64,000 bases of DNA, from assembly GCA_963971575.1 (NCBI GenBank), contig OZ020620.1, forward strand, positions 34,859,992-34,923,991, in the 5' to 3' direction. The stretch comes from Liopterus haemorrhoidalis. Taxonomy: Eukaryota; Arthropoda; Insecta; Coleoptera; Dytiscidae. A program made the translations under genes and the position numbers. Shown here piece after piece: positions 21,720 through 32,640 of the stretch; positions within the stretch are counted from its first letter, which is position 1; each line of letters begins with the position of its first letter. A model generated the notes under the pieces. That model saw nothing but the letters and a program-made list of their open reading frames with translations. It was not told the origin of the DNA and ran no database searches.

Positions 21720-22366
21720 TAGGCATTATGACCAAATAATAGTGAAGTGAAAAATAATATAAAAACCATTCCATAACAACAAAAATGCGTAGAACTTTGT
21801 TCTTAATTATTGTACGAAAGTCTGGTTTACACCAACATGTTCAGAAAATCTTTCCGCTGGCTAATGCCTGTTTTTAATGTCTTAAATATTGAGTGATAAA
21901 GGAATCATATTGATAAATCAAAAATTAACCGCACCAGAAATCATTTTAATTATCACCAAAACCGAGAAATTTCTGTAATACATTGATAAATTTAAAAATT
22001 TCTAAATTCATCATTTTACAGTGACAACTATGCGTATCTTTTGTACAGTATGAAACGAGGGGGCTTTATGTAAAGCTTCTGGCAGACAGATGACACATTT
22101 TGACAAAGACAAATTATACATCAAATTAGAACAATTTTGTTCATATCTTGTTTAAAATTACATTTTCGAAAACAATTGAGAATACATTTTTAAAATTCAA
22201 ATTTAGGTATAATATTTACATTGAAAAAAATAAATAAATTAAAATATGAAGGTATATAAAAGATATAAGGGATATAGAACAAAATTCATTCAGGAATAAT
22301 TTATTTCGGATGTAAAAACGTTTTTAATTTAATAAAACTCGTTATCTAATTCGTTCAATTTAGTAT
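21720..22366. other. No recognisable gene or repeat
   Basis: AT-rich DNA without long frames or terminal repeats that I could see. Confidence 0.45.
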
Positions 22367-22661
22367 ACAGTCAGACCAATTCTGTAACTCAGTTACTATG
22401 ATCATAGTAATTAAATTTGTCACTATGAGCAAAGTCAGTTACTATCATAGTAATTTTGGGGTATTTCGTATTCCGTAAGACAAAAGTTACTACAATATTT
22501 AGTAACATGTTACTACAAAAGTTCCTATCATAGTAACTACCAAATGCTGGTGTTTATAAGTAATAACTTAGTTCTTATGAAGATAAATATGGCGGACATT
22601 TGATTTTAAGTGTATTTTTTAGATATAATAGAAAATGAAGAAGATTAGTAAAAAAAATTAC

Positions 22662-22691
<30 letters not shown>

Positions 22692-22692
<1 letters not shown>

Positions 22693-23053
22693 ACTAGCAG
22701 AACCGTTGCCAACAACGTTGGCAAACTGATATCGAATAAAAATCAATATAAGCAGGAATCAATTATTAAAATTTGCATGATTCTGCGTATATTAACAAAA
22801 CAAAAACGTTTCTTGATTATACCTAAAAAATTATAAAAAGCTGATTAATGTGTGTCGTTTAAAAATTAATATCGGGCCGGGTACGGCCCGTGGGCCAATA
22901 TGCTGGACCTCAATGGTATAGCTGTTTCTGATTATACCTAGGAAATCCTAAAAAGCCGCTCAATGCGTGTCGTTTAAAAATAATTATCGGGCCAACATTC
23001 TTTAATTAAGCCAAGGTATGTACTGACTGGAGAGCTAAGAGCTATATTCTCGC
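22692..23053 (-). mobile_element. Helitron 3' end (minus strand) with a tandem internal duplication
   Basis: On the minus strand the sequence GCCAACGTTGTTGGC forms a 6-bp stem with 3-base loop, followed by ten bases and CTAG then T, exactly the layout of a Helitron 3' terminus. The 5' TC end was not located; sequence up to about 23850, beyond the Harbinger insert, may belong to it. 22806-22875 and 22924-22995 are a diverged direct repeat (TTCTTGATTATACCTA..., GTCGTTTAAAAAT, ATCGGGCC). A (TA)n run at 22672-22691 is the probable target. Confidence 0.6.
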
Positions 23054-23056
23054 TAA

Positions 23057-23716
23057 GGCTAAATACATAGTGAAGCAGAGAGCAAAGCAGCGATAAAAGC
23101 GGAGAGCAAAGCGGCGAAATTAAATAAATTAATTCCTGTTAACAAGCGCATAGTGGAGCGTACTGCAGCGAGGTTATATCGTTGTTATAGTCGAGCAAAG
23201 CGACGCGTTCAAACAATTTTGATTTCTCTGCTATTATCGTTGCTAAAATAGTTGTTTAAAATGGATATTGAGGCATTTTCAAGTAGTTCTCATTTATAAG
23301 ATGTATTTATAGTAGATTCCGATTGAAATTTGTCCATTTTTCACCAATTTATGTGGAATTTTTTCCAAAATATAATCAAACGTTGAAATACTCAAGCGAA
23401 AATAAGAATGAAACTTTTCTGGATGTACGCGGAGTTGCATATAGAAATGATGAAATTCACCATGTATATGTCTACTTTTATTTATTTTGTGAACATTGCA
23501 CCTTCTAGTATGTTTATTTTTATTTTTTAGTAAATACCAAATTTTCAGGGAAGAGTTTTCTGTTAGTATAAAATCCATTATAATTTTGTAAACTTTCTGC
23601 TCGATTTTAAACGCGTCACTATGTGTTGACACTCTTTTATAAGAGCGACATTCTTTCGCTGTTTTACTCTCCGCTTTCATAGCTGCTTTGCTCTCTGCTT
23701 CACTATGTGCTTAGCC
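23057..23716 (-). mobile_element. PIF/Harbinger non-autonomous element
   Basis: Inverted ends GGCTAAATACATAGTGAAGC and (right, reverse complement) GGCTAAGCACATAGTGAAGC, both continuing AGAGAGCAAAGCAGC. Flanked by TAA at 23054-23056 and 23717-23719, the 3-bp TWA duplication typical of Harbinger elements. It carries one transposase exon on the minus strand and lacks the DDE domain. Confidence 0.85.
23294..23680 (-). CDS. N-terminal fragment of a Harbinger-type transposase
   Basis: 128 codons. The stretch RRCNVHKINKSRHIHGEFHH, then RVHPEKFHSYFRLSISTFDY and ILEKIPHKLVK, matches the N-terminal region of HARBI1-like proteins (R.WVHPIN..R...GEF..L...L), which normally precedes the DDE nuclease domain. 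The nuclease domain is absent within this 660-bp element. Open over 128 codons without stops, so the element is young or the frame is selected; it could at most give a truncated protein. The true start may be an internal Met. Confidence 0.65.
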   Translation of the reverse strand: MKAESKTAKECRSYKRVSTHSDAFKIEQKVYKIIMDFILTENSSLKIWYLLKNKNKHTRRCNVHKINKSRHIHGEFHHFYMQLRVHPEKFHSYFRLSISTFDYILEKIPHKLVKNGQISIGIYYKYIL

Positions 23717-24110
23717 TAAGTGAGCTGTTGTCGGAGAACGTCGGTTTGACTGGTGGGGAGCGACCGAGCACACACCTGAAACCCCGCTAGCACCTAGGAA
23801 CTTAGCATCACGAGGATACACAGAAATTAGGGCTTATATATATAATATGTATGTATGTGTGTAGGTAAATGTTTATATTGCAGGAGATGAAATATATTAA
23901 AGATCAAAAAGTCTTTTCCAATTCCTCATTTTTAATATGAGGAAATATAGCTTCATAGGAGGTTCTAATCTCCAAATCCCGCCCGCCTGCGCCTGCGCCT
24001 GGTTCTATTGTCGAGAATTGTCTTTGCATACGGTTTTTTTTTTAAATTCTTCACTCATTTAGGTTTTTTTTTTTATATATATTTTATAAATGTATATACC
24101 ATAATATATA

Positions 24111-24318
24111 CAGAGTGATTATTTAATGGCGAGACGACGTCACCGAATTTTACGTGCCTCCTAGCAGAAATACTGGTGAATACTATGACTATAATAACCT
24201 TGAAGAGATATAATAACCTTATTGCGCATGCGCGCATAATCGCCTGCTACGATGTGTATGAAACGGCAAATTATTAAAACTTCCAGTGATGTCGTCTCGC
24301 CATTAAATAATCACTCCG
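24111..24318. mobile_element. CAGAGTGATT-family MITE, copy 1
   Basis: 208 bp, TA-flanked. Inverted ends of about 33 bp: CAGAGTGATTATTTAATGGC on the left, the reverse complement of the right end reads CGGAGTGATTATTTAATGGC, then GAGACGACRTCAC. The centre includes GCGCATGCGCGC. Second copy at 61743-61951. No coding capacity. Confidence 0.85.
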
Positions 24319-24390
24319 TATTATATAACAACAAAATAATGTAAGGAAGACAATATTTTGACATTTTTAACCTCAACTGTCATCTGTATA

Positions 24391-24751
24391 CAGTCTGTTC
24401 CAAACGGTTAAGCGGAACTAGATTTTGCAATCTAGTTTTTGTTTAAGCTTTGTAAATCATACTTGCAAAAAACATTTTTTGGTTAAGGTTAATATCATTT
24501 TAAAATGACATTTTCTTTATATTTTGATTTTTTGTGTCATTCTTAATACAAATTTCCCATTTATTTATTTTTTTGTCATTAAAATATCTAATTTTGACAT
24601 ATGTCATTCGTTTCCATGGTTTCATTGTTGGAATTTTAAATTTTGACATCCCAACGTGAAAAATGAAATAACCCAAGCAAGGTCCCTTCGCGTGACAACC
24701 TAAAAGAACTAAATTCCCATTTAGTTCCGCTTAACCGTTTGGAACAGACTG
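24391..24751. mobile_element. CAGTCTG-family MITE, long form, best preserved
   Basis: Ends CAGTCTGTTCCAAACGGTTA and TAACCGTTTGGAACAGACTG are perfect inverted repeats; TA flanks at 24389-24390 and 24752-24753. Interior shared with 20446-20854. Nearly identical ends suggest recent activity. Confidence 0.85.
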
Positions 24752-24944
24752 TACCACCAATGCGCATGCGTGTTGCGCTTCTGTAACTAACTTCATTATT
24801 TTCTCAGTAACTGTCACTCAGATATAACATTCATAGCGACGTCACTACAGTTGGATATTACAGAATACGAAAAATGTTAAAGTTACTATTAAAGTCACTA
24901 TAAAAGTTATCTTGTAGTAACGTTACTACACGGTAACTGTTATA

Positions 24945-25475
24945 TAGTCGGATTGCTGATAGGTGACTGTTACATGTATGCATCAAGTAGTGAATTCATA
25001 TAATAATCTAGTTACCATTTTTTAGCGATTTTAAAAATGTTTTTTGTTTTTCGTCTTAACTGTCAGTGTCTGGTAATAAATATTAATTAAAATATGACTT
25101 GCGGCCAATTATTAAATTCACAAACTTAATTTTAAATCTGCTGGAATAAACATCAAATTTTAATACAAAATTTACGTATGAGTATAAATTTTACCTTATT
25201 TATAATTATTACCTTAAAATTAATAATTTTGTTTGTTTGAGTACTGCTGTAAATTTATTTTCGCGTTCTAATTAGTAAAGATATTTGCATATATTGCCAT
25301 TTCTTTCTAATGCTTTGTTTTTTATTCAAATAATTTTGAAGGTTAGTTGTCAACTTGCGTCACTATACGTTACTATGGGTATGCAAATAATTATAATAAT
25401 ATAGACAGAGAAAGCATATAGTATTGAATATCGATACTTGTAGCAACGAACAGTCACTTATCAGCAATCCGACTA
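24945..25475. mobile_element. 531-bp TIR element, TA-flanked
   Basis: Left TAGTCGGATTGCTGATAGGT then GACTGTT; right, reverse-complemented, TAGTCGGATTGCTGATAAGT then GACTGTT. TA at 24943-24944 and 25476-25477. Without it, the outer element reads GTAACTGTTATAGTAACTT. No reading frame of note inside. Confidence 0.8.
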
Positions 25476-25504
25476 TAGTAACTTTTTACAGAATTGATCT
25501 GAGT

Positions 25505-26215
25505 ATGTAAAAGGATTTGATCTTTCTTCTGTTTGTTTTAGCGCCCAAGCAAGCTATTTATTTTTTAGGCCATTTCTGTGACATTTAATCTTTCATTTCG
25601 CCGTTTTAATTGCCGATTCCGAATTTTTTGATATCGTTGATATGCCTTTTCTTTGACCTTTCTGTTAATCTGTACTCTTCAGGAGTTTGTCATCTGAAAA
25701 ATTCGTTAGATTGCTGTCTTGGTAACAGCAACTTTAATAATTTATAACATTTTAAAAAAACTTGTTGAAGTATAACCAATTTCTCTAGTGGATCCATATA
25801 AAATGAACGCTCTAAACAAAATTATTACAGAGCGATGCACAATTTTGTTATCATATAAAACGTAACACTTTTTCGCTTTTACGGATATTATCCGCGGGGC
25901 AATGCACTGGCCAGGTTTCTTAACAGGGAAGGTTTCAGCCCAAATACTCACCCTAGACAAATTAGTCTATTTTTATAATCGATCAAATTATATTAAGAAA
26001 CTTTGTTCTCTAAAGTTATTTCACGTTAACTGCGAAATAATGTAGTAGTTGATAAATTTGCTATGTTGTCAGTTATTTGTAAACAAATTTCAAAAAAGTT
26101 AGGTAATATTCAATCATAAATAGAGATTGAAAACCTATATTTTTTCGGGTTTAATGGGGCTACTATGAATTCTGGTTTGAAGTTAAGAAAAAGTCAAATA
26201 TGAGGCAACACTTAT
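25505..26215. other. No recognisable gene or repeat
   Basis: AT-rich DNA. The frame 25742-25960 (-) has no domain that I can name. Confidence 0.45.
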
Positions 26216-26216
26216 G

Positions 26217-26246
26217 AAGTGTGTAAATTAAGTAACCGGACTGATA
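26217..26246 (-). mobile_element. Solo terminus of mariner family A
   Basis: GAAGTGTGTAAATTAAGTAA then CCGGACTGAT is the terminal repeat of family A, immediately followed by unrelated repeat sequence. The remainder of the element is missing. Confidence 0.65.
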
Positions 26247-26261
26247 AAAAAAATTGATGTG

Positions 26262-27345
26262 AAGTGTGAATTTTCACACATTGCAGGGTTTCGCAGGTAT
26301 ATAATAAGTGAAGGCGGCATGCTGAGTGTGTAGGACAAATTTTGCTTTGTAGTAACCACGGCAAAATGAACGATCTTTTTAAAATAATTTATCGTCTGTT
26401 AATCTCAGAGCTTTAAAAACAAATTTTATGTTAAAATATTTTTTTGTTAATTTTAATTCGAATACCTAATATCATTATTTAGGTTTCTAAATAAGTGCAG
26501 TATTTTTTTTTTATATAACAAGGTTCATTAAGATTTTGAAAATTGGGCCTATGGCTTTCATTGGTTGTCTTAAATCATACGCTCCGCCCCTCTGGCTTCG
26601 TATAAATGACACAGAATGAAAATATAATTCCAATTGGTTATTAAATTTACGCTCTTGAAAATTAAATTCAAAATGTGCTAAAATATAACTAGAATTTTAA
26701 CAAATTAATTTAAACATAATAAATATGAAAAAAAAAAACAAAAAATAAAATTGACTCCACAAGCCAGGAACGAACCTGTGTAGTGAATAACGATCCTGTG
26801 TGGTTGTCGAGCAACTGAGCCACTAGACCACCAAACGCTTATCAACTTAGTGTGTTATAAGAGTATAACATGTATGCATCGTCAACCAAAAAACACAAAA
26901 AATGCGTTATTTTCCGAAAACATAATCTGATCAATAATTCCTGTTGTACTATTCCGGTTCACACCATTATACATTACTTAGAATTTTTTCACATTTTTAG
27001 TTTAAACCATCTGGGCTATTTTGCAAAAATTAAATTTTGATCGTTAATCCACGTACTAAGGGCTTTCATTTGATACCCTACTCAGAATTTAAAAAAAATA
27101 TTTTTTTTTCGATGAGCACATATTTGTTTATATTTTTAGGGGGATATGTTTTTTAGATGTTTTAGTATTTTTCCTATGTGCGGGTCAAAAAGTTGTACAA
27201 GCATGCCAATTTTCAACTCTCTAGGTTTAGCCGTTTGGCTACAATTTTTACCGAACAGACAGACAGACAGACAGAGAGACAGACGACAAAATGACGATAT
27301 AAGGGTTTTTTGGTCATACCTACAAAACCCTAAAAAGAAAAAAAA
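26262..27345. mobile_element. Possible TIR repeat with GTGTGAATTTTCACAC end and CAGA core
   Basis: The left end reads GTGTGAATTTTCACACATTG then CAGGGTTTCGCAGGTAT; near 27318-27345 the inverse TACCTACAAAACCCT occurs. Between them are a tRNA-like segment, a GGGCTTTCATTTGATACCCT motif and (CAGA)n at 27254-27288. Left-end copies also occur at 16629 and 60619. Whether both ends belong to one element is inference. Confidence 0.4.
26757..26850 (-). repeat. tRNA-derived SINE-like segment
   Basis: On the minus strand TGGTGGTCTAGTGGCTCAGT resembles a tRNA A box and AGGTTCGTTCCTGGC a B box, about 60 bases apart (longer than in a normal tRNA of this length). The D-stem start and acceptor pairing are not convincing, so this is more likely SINE-derived than a working tRNA. 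Confidence 0.4.
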
Positions 27346-27436
27346 ATAAATTAAGTACGGTTGTATGATTTATTTCGTTTTATTTCAATAAATATAAATT
27401 ATGAAAAATATTTAAAAATAACATTGTAAAGAAATC

Positions 27437-27703
27437 TCAGTAACTGAATTTTATTATATAATAATAATACAATTGCATATAGAATAATTGCTCATATATA
27501 TTAAACTCATCAAAATTTTCGGGGGAATTTTCATATACTGCGCATTCCTTAACTTCTTCAGCTGGTACTCGGTAGTAAGTAACATTTTCATTATCATTTG
27601 ATGTAATTACAATCTCTTTTTGCAGTTTAGCCCAAGTATATGAGTGTGTCCATTCTTTTAAACAATTATGGCTTAAATATTTAACAATAACCTCAATATG
27701 ATG
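27437..27703 (-). pseudogene. Unrecognised 88-codon open frame without Met start
   Basis: Open from just after a TGA (27704-27706) to a TGA at 27437-27439. Codon use looks protein-like: HHIEVIVKYLSHNCLKEWTH, SYTWAKLQKEIVITSNDNEN, YYRVPAEEVKECAVYENSPE. It then becomes repetitive (YYYYII). It could be the last exon of a DNA-transposon gene or a gene relic. No domain recognised. Confidence 0.3.
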
Positions 27704-27789
27704 TCACAATAATTTACCAACCACCGAAATATAAAATGACTGCCCGTTATTTTTTTCCATTGATCATAATAACATCCCTAATGTTTAAA

Positions 27790-28325
27790 TAAGAGCTGCT
27801 CCCTCAAAATAATTTTCTTCGGATCCTAATTCGGATATTGGAATAGCTATAAGCTAGTCGGCTATGGACGTTTGAATGTTTTCGAGTGTCCCAAAATGAC
27901 GTCCCTTGAGGTGATTTTTTAATCTTGGGAAGAGGAAAAATTGACAAGGACTCAAGTCAGGCGAATAAAGAGGCTGAGGAGCCACAGGAATGTTTTTATT
28001 GACCACTCGTTTATTGAAATTGCTGTGTGCCTGTGTGAAAATGGGTATAATTTTTAATCGATTCCAAAAAGTCAAGGCACCTTTGCCTCCTGATGTCCTT
28101 TTGGTCCTGTGAAAGGTTTTTTGTAACCATTTTTGCGCAGATTTTCCTCATCTTCAATTGGGCAAAATCTGATGAACGGTAGTGTGAGTCAAATTCAACT
28201 CTTCCCTGATCATTCTGACTGTCAACCGATGATCTGAACGCACAAGATCCCGGATTCTGTCGACATTTTCATCGGTTCTTGAAGATAAAGGCCTTCCCCT
28301 GCGTGATTCATCTTCAATCAACTTT
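27790..28325 (-). mobile_element. Mariner family A, copy 4, truncated at both ends
   Basis: No terminal repeats. The minus strand gives RIRDLVRSDHRLTVRMI-like HTH, then a piece not kept in copies 1 and 2 (GGKGALTFWNRLKIIPIFTQ), then NIPVAPQPLYSPDLSPCQFF and LKNHLKGRHFGTLENIQTS. Its central deletion is thus smaller, so it left the family before or independently of the deletion common to copies 1 and 2. Confidence 0.65.
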
Positions 28326-28329
28326 CACA

Positions 28330-29122
28330 TTATTAAACTTTAACATCCATCATCTTTCAAAGATGAAATTAGACCAAAGACCCATAAAAATATTTTGTCT
28401 TCTGAGCCCCCACACAGAATAAATCCTAGGTACGCGCCTGCCAGGGATTATAACCAAAAGGTCGTTATTGTTCCATTTGTAGTTCATTATACTTTGTGCC
28501 TCGTCTGTGTTAGTTACAAGTTACAATGAACCGCAGGATTCAAAATTTCCTTCCATATGAATTGCAACTAATGCAATTAAAGAAAATTGTGAAAATCTAT
28601 AAATATTGTAAATAATGTATCAATAAATTAAATGAATTTCCGTCTTCTCACTATCCTTCCGGATACAACATTGTACATCGACAAAGCCCTATGGTATGGA
28701 GATCTAAACGTTAAACGATTTAAAAGCATCTTTATCAAATAACTGATAACAAAAAGCTCTTATCTGCATTTTAATTAAAGTTTAACTAGGGCTAAATTAA
28801 GTCAACGCCATCTTTTGATCGTTAACAGTAGCTGTCCCTCTTTTTTACAACCCTTATTAATTTTAAACACCCTCAAATTGAATTAAAAGTTAGATCTTAA
28901 CATTTCCTTAAAGGGTTTACTTTTTTAAGATAACAAAATTTAACTACAAAGAAGTATATATTAGTTAAACTTTCAAAAACCGTTCATTGTACAGAATTCA
29001 AATCAAATTATATATTTTCAAAATGCAAGAGTCCTTTAGTAACAGAGAAATTACATTTTGTCCAGGAAATATGTAGTTTTCGAAAGAAAGTTTTTCAAGA
29101 GTTTTAGAATATACTGTGATAA
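28330..29122. other. No gene; one hAT-like terminus
   Basis: Near 28404-28437 the minus strand reads CTGGCAGGCGCGTACCTAGG then ATTTATTCTGTGTGGGGGCT, like a hAT MITE end, without a partner. Otherwise featureless AT-rich DNA. Confidence 0.4.
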
Positions 29123-29242
29123 TGGGTGCGTTATGTTGTGGTTCTGGATTACGTTCTAAAACGCTTCAAATATAAAGTTTTTATATTCTGCATTTATTAG
29201 TTAGATCATCCATGATTATTTGTTCTACAACCATATGACTTA

Positions 29243-30378
29243 TATATATTCTTTATTCCCTAGGCCTTGCGGCGTTCAGGGTATTAACCATTACAAAAAA
29301 ATAAAACAATCAATCCAAAAATAAATAACAATACCATCCAATACAATTTACAATTTACAATGTTTTTTTCTCTTTTCTTTCTTCTTGCTCCAATGTCCCT
29401 CTCTTTCTTCCTGTTCTCCTTCTGGTTTCCCTCTCCGATCTCCTTCCTTCTTGCTTCCAGTTCTCTCGCCCATCTTTGATTTATTTTATTTCATTCTCTT
29501 CCCTTCCAACCATTTCTTCACCCCTCCTTCTATCTCCCTTCGTTCCTGCCCATTTCTAGGTAACCTCATCCCCCTTCCTTCCTTCCATTTCTCCCCTTCT
29601 GCTTCCGGGTCTCTTCCTTCTTTCCTTTACCCATTCCTGTCATCCTTCCCCAATCTCAATCCTTATTGCCTCAAATTCCCTCGCCCACCTCTCCAGCCCT
29701 TCCATCTTCGTGCAACAGATCTAATGTGCTCCCCGACCATACTGTCATCTCTCTACACCTCTTCGCGAGGTGCTCTATATCTTCCTCCTCCTCCCCGCAC
29801 ATCCTGCACATCTTTTCCTCCCGTTTCCTCCAATATCTATTTCCTCTCTCTTCATTCCCGCACCTTAGCCTCGCAATCCCCCTAACTCTCCCTCCTGACC
29901 TTCCTCTTTCTCCCTTCAAGTAGCTTGGTACCCCTATAGTTCTGACTTCCTTATATCTCCCTGTGCTCATTGATTTGTCTATTCTGTCTGTCCTTTCTTG
30001 CTCCACCACTTCCTTATCTCTCCTCCACAACTCCTCAATCACGCTTATCCCGTCTTTTCTTCTCCTTTCCACCTCTGTCGCATCCACTCCGCATCTCCAG
30101 TAATACTCCTTTCTCATCTCCCCACATGCGTAGCATCTTCCTTTCTGTTCCTCTCTGGCTCTTTCCTCCCAGCATTTCCTCATTATTTTTTTGTCTGTTT
30201 CTATTCTAACTTTCTCCTCGTACTTAACCGCCCTCCTGTCTGTACCCACTTTCATCTTTTCCCTTTTCAGTTCCTCTCTTACAATATACCCTGGTGTTGT
30301 TCTATCTACCCCTAAGATCCATCTCAAATACCTCTCCTGTACTCGTTCTACCTTCTCCCATTCCTTCCATCCCCAAAT
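29243..30378 (-). mobile_element. 5'-truncated LINE with 13-bp target duplication
   Basis: Flanked by ACCATATGACTTA at 29230-29242 and 30379-30391. The minus strand carries the C-terminal part of a LINE reverse-transcriptase polyprotein; the 3' tail is the AAAGAATATATATA side at 29243. 5' truncation and long direct repeats are the mark of target-primed reverse transcription. Confidence 0.8.
29671..30378 (-). pseudogene. LINE ORF2 C-terminal region, open frame
   Basis: About 236 codons without a stop. Begins in IWGWKEWEKVERVQERYLRW and ILGVDRTTPGYIVREELKRE, the thumb-like segment after the RT domain in R1/Jockey-related and similar elements, and ends with a Cys/His cluster CRMCGEEEEDIEHLAKRC (CCHC-type). 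Strong Glu/Lys/Arg bias makes the other strand a polypyrimidine tract that throws up shadow frames at 29385-30487 (+). No RT core: truncated by the insertion. The related piece at 47045-47780 shares RCGNEER and CRMC motifs. Confidence 0.7.
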
Positions 30379-30491
30379 ACCATATGACTTAATTTCCATG
30401 CAAATGTCATTCCATGTTTACTTCACGATCAAAATTGTCGTTTTCTTGCGCATCAATTCTAGTACTACTAACCAGCCACCAACATAACGCA

Positions 30492-31168
30492 TCCAATAAG
30501 TCTTGGGATCACATTTTGCCATTAAAATATTTTGCCGGAACTCCGTAAAAAAAAAAAAACCTAGAAAATCGTGCAAAAAATGTTTTTTTTTTGCAAATAT
30601 CTCCGTTCCATTGCAAAATTCGAAAAAGTGTATCTGTACTAAATTAAAGAGGAATACATTTTCTATAATTTAGTTTATTAAGTTTTTTTGGGGGGGTGAA
30701 CGGTTTCGCCGCTAGAGCGCCGTAAAGTTGGTCAATTTTTTGAATTCATGAAAAAAGTACATTTCGTTTCAGTTAACGTAAAAATATTATTATTGCTACA
30801 ATTCTGCTAATATCCCAAAACATACGTTTTTCTTTAACATTATTTTTGTTGCGTGTATTACAAGTATTATTTTGGGTACCTGACAATCTAATGACGGTAT
30901 AAGGGTTCTTGTCATTTTTCAACATAATCCCCATAATAATAATGTACGACTATTTATAATTTTTATATATTTTCCACTTCAATCTTTTTTTGAATCGATT
31001 GTTCTTGAAAAAAATTCAAATATTTGTCAACGCGATTGTAACTACTGAACTGGAAGAATTTTCAAAGTGATGTTTGATTATAAACGAGTGAAAATAAAAA
31101 ATATAAAAATTCGTATTATAAATTTGTAAAAATGTACAACACTTTATCTAGAACAGAGGTTAGGACCT
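30492..31168. other. No recognisable gene
   Basis: AT-rich DNA with poly-A/T runs. TGACGGTATAAGGGTTCTTG near 30892 resembles the end of the 26.3-27.3 kb repeat. Confidence 0.4.
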
Positions 31169-32117
31169 TTTTACCGACCACCAACATATATAAAAGGGCG
31201 GTATTGTGATCATACCGATTTTGACGTTTCGGGATTTCAATAGATCTTCACGAATTGAGGTCCCTACGTAACGTTTTGACATGATGTCTGTCGGTCTGTC
31301 TGTCTGTCCGTCCGTCTGTCTGTCTGTCCGTCCGTCTGTCTATCTGTCCGCCCGTCCGTCTGTCTGTCTGTCTGTGTACACGTGCAGAGCAAATTCGGCT
31401 GAAAGGATTTTTATGAAACTTCATATTTAAGCTTCTGCCATCAATGGCACGAGTTGATCAACTTTTGGTAAAAATCGGTTGACTAAAAATGGAAGTTTAC
31501 TCGTGTCGATTTTAAGATTTTTGTGAATATTTCACAACAGAAAAATATTTCGAAAAAAAATATTGAACAAAAGTTGCTATAAAAGCAATAACTAATAACT
31601 TTTATTTGAGACCTTTTTTGATGAAACGAAAAATTTCGAATAATTTCTGTCTCAATTTTTTCATAAACTCCATTCACAATAAATATGAGATGACGTCACA
31701 CTTGGTTATTTCAAGTACCAACGTTATGATATGTTTTAATCAACATCAATCCATTACTCAGTTAGTACATTCATTTATTTAATTTTGGTACATTTTTTCA
31801 ATGTTGCCAGTTTGAAATTGGAGTGTTCAATCGTTATTTGTCAGGTTGACATTTAGATGTCAACCTGGTTGTTCGATATAACCTAACTTTTTTTGACAGT
31901 TTACGAATTGGCAACAAGGTGAGTTTTTCAACGGTGACGTCATTTCATAGTTACGGTAAATGAACTTTACTTATATGTAACGTTTCCATGGTCATGATAA
32001 ATAATATCTCTGTTAGAAAATATTAGGCCAAGTTATTTCTACTCTGCTGCTAGAATGTATTTTATACAAGTACTATATGATGGCGGTCGGTCCTGTGGTG
32101 GCCACAGCTGATTTTTT
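31169..32117 (+). repeat. (CTGT)n-core interspersed repeat, with MITE insertion
   Basis: Full-length member: ACCGACCACCAACATATATA head, (CTGT/CCGT)n at about 31285-31372, standard body and GGTCGGTCCTGTGGTGGCC tail. A 302-bp MITE is inserted at 31666-31967 where other copies read TTTTTTCATACTTATATG. Confidence 0.8.
31666..31967. mobile_element. TA-flanked MITE with TGACGTCA-containing arms
   Basis: Left AACTCCATTCACAATAAATA then TGAGATGACGTCAC; right, reverse-complemented, AAGTTCATTTACCGTAACTA then TGAAATGACGTCAC. TA at 31664-31665 and 31968-31969; the empty site is in the repeat consensus. The interior has GACATTTAGATGTC and CAACCTG-type short palindromes but no frame. Confidence 0.65.
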
Positions 32118-32141
32118 AAGTTGCGGTCCGCATTCAATAAC

Positions 32142-32640
32142 TTTTTACCGACCGCCAACATATATAAGGGAGGTATTGTGATTATACCGATTTTGACATT
32201 TTGAGATTTCGATGGATCTCCACGAATTGAGGTCCCTACATAACGTTTTGACTATTTTTAGCATGCTGTCTGTCTGTCTGTCTGCCTGTCTGTCTGTCGG
32301 TCTGTCTGGCGGTCTGCGTACACGTGCAGAGCAAATTCGGCTAAAAGGATTTTTATGATACTTCATATTTAAGCTTTTGACATCAATGGCGGAAGTTGAT
32401 CAACTTTTGGTAAAAATCGGTTGACTAGAAATCGGTTTACTTGGGTCGGTTATAAGATTTTTGTGAATATATCACAACAGAGAAATATTTGGAAAAAAAT
32501 TATTAAACAGAAGTTACTATAAAAGCAATAACTAACAACTTTTATTTGAGACATTTTTTGATACAGGAGCATAAATTAAACAAGAACATTGTGATGGCGG
32601 TCGGTCCTGTGGTGGCCACAGCTGATTTTTTTTTTTTTTA
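32142..32640 (+). repeat. (CTGT)n-core interspersed repeat, internally shortened
   Basis: Complete head and tail, but the AACGTTTCCATGG and CTCTGCTGCTAG segments before the tail are missing (deletion near 32570). It starts only 24 bp after the previous copy ends, in the same orientation, so the two look like a tandem pair. Confidence 0.75.

Larger units (their letters stand above)
22368..25503. mobile_element. TIR element swollen by at least four nested insertions
   Basis: The left end at 22368 reads CAGTCAGACCAATTCTGTAA; the right end, reverse-complemented, gives CTCAGATCAATTCTGTAA, and TA flanks both sides. Both ends are rich in AGTTACTA / TAGTAACT motifs. The body holds a Helitron end (22692), a Harbinger element (23057-23716), MITEs at 24111, 24391 and 24945. 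Without them perhaps 0.8 kb is left and no coding region is seen. TA duplication suggests Tc1/mariner type. Confidence 0.6.
29124..30490. mobile_element. Small TIR element interrupted by a LINE
   Basis: GGGTGCGTTATGTTGTGG near 29125 and its inverse CCACCAACATAACGCATCC near 30473-30491 form 16-19 bp inverted ends. After removal of the LINE about 220 bp would remain, typical of a MITE. No clear target duplication. Confidence 0.45.

Noticed and set aside
25742..25960. 72-codon minus-strand frame
   Set aside because: No recognisable domain, no splice context and composition expected by chance in AT-rich DNA; a genuine exon cannot be excluded.
29385..30487. Several plus-strand frames rich in Ser, Pro, Phe and Leu
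   Set aside because: They are antisense shadows of the purine-rich LINE ORF2 frame on the minus strand.
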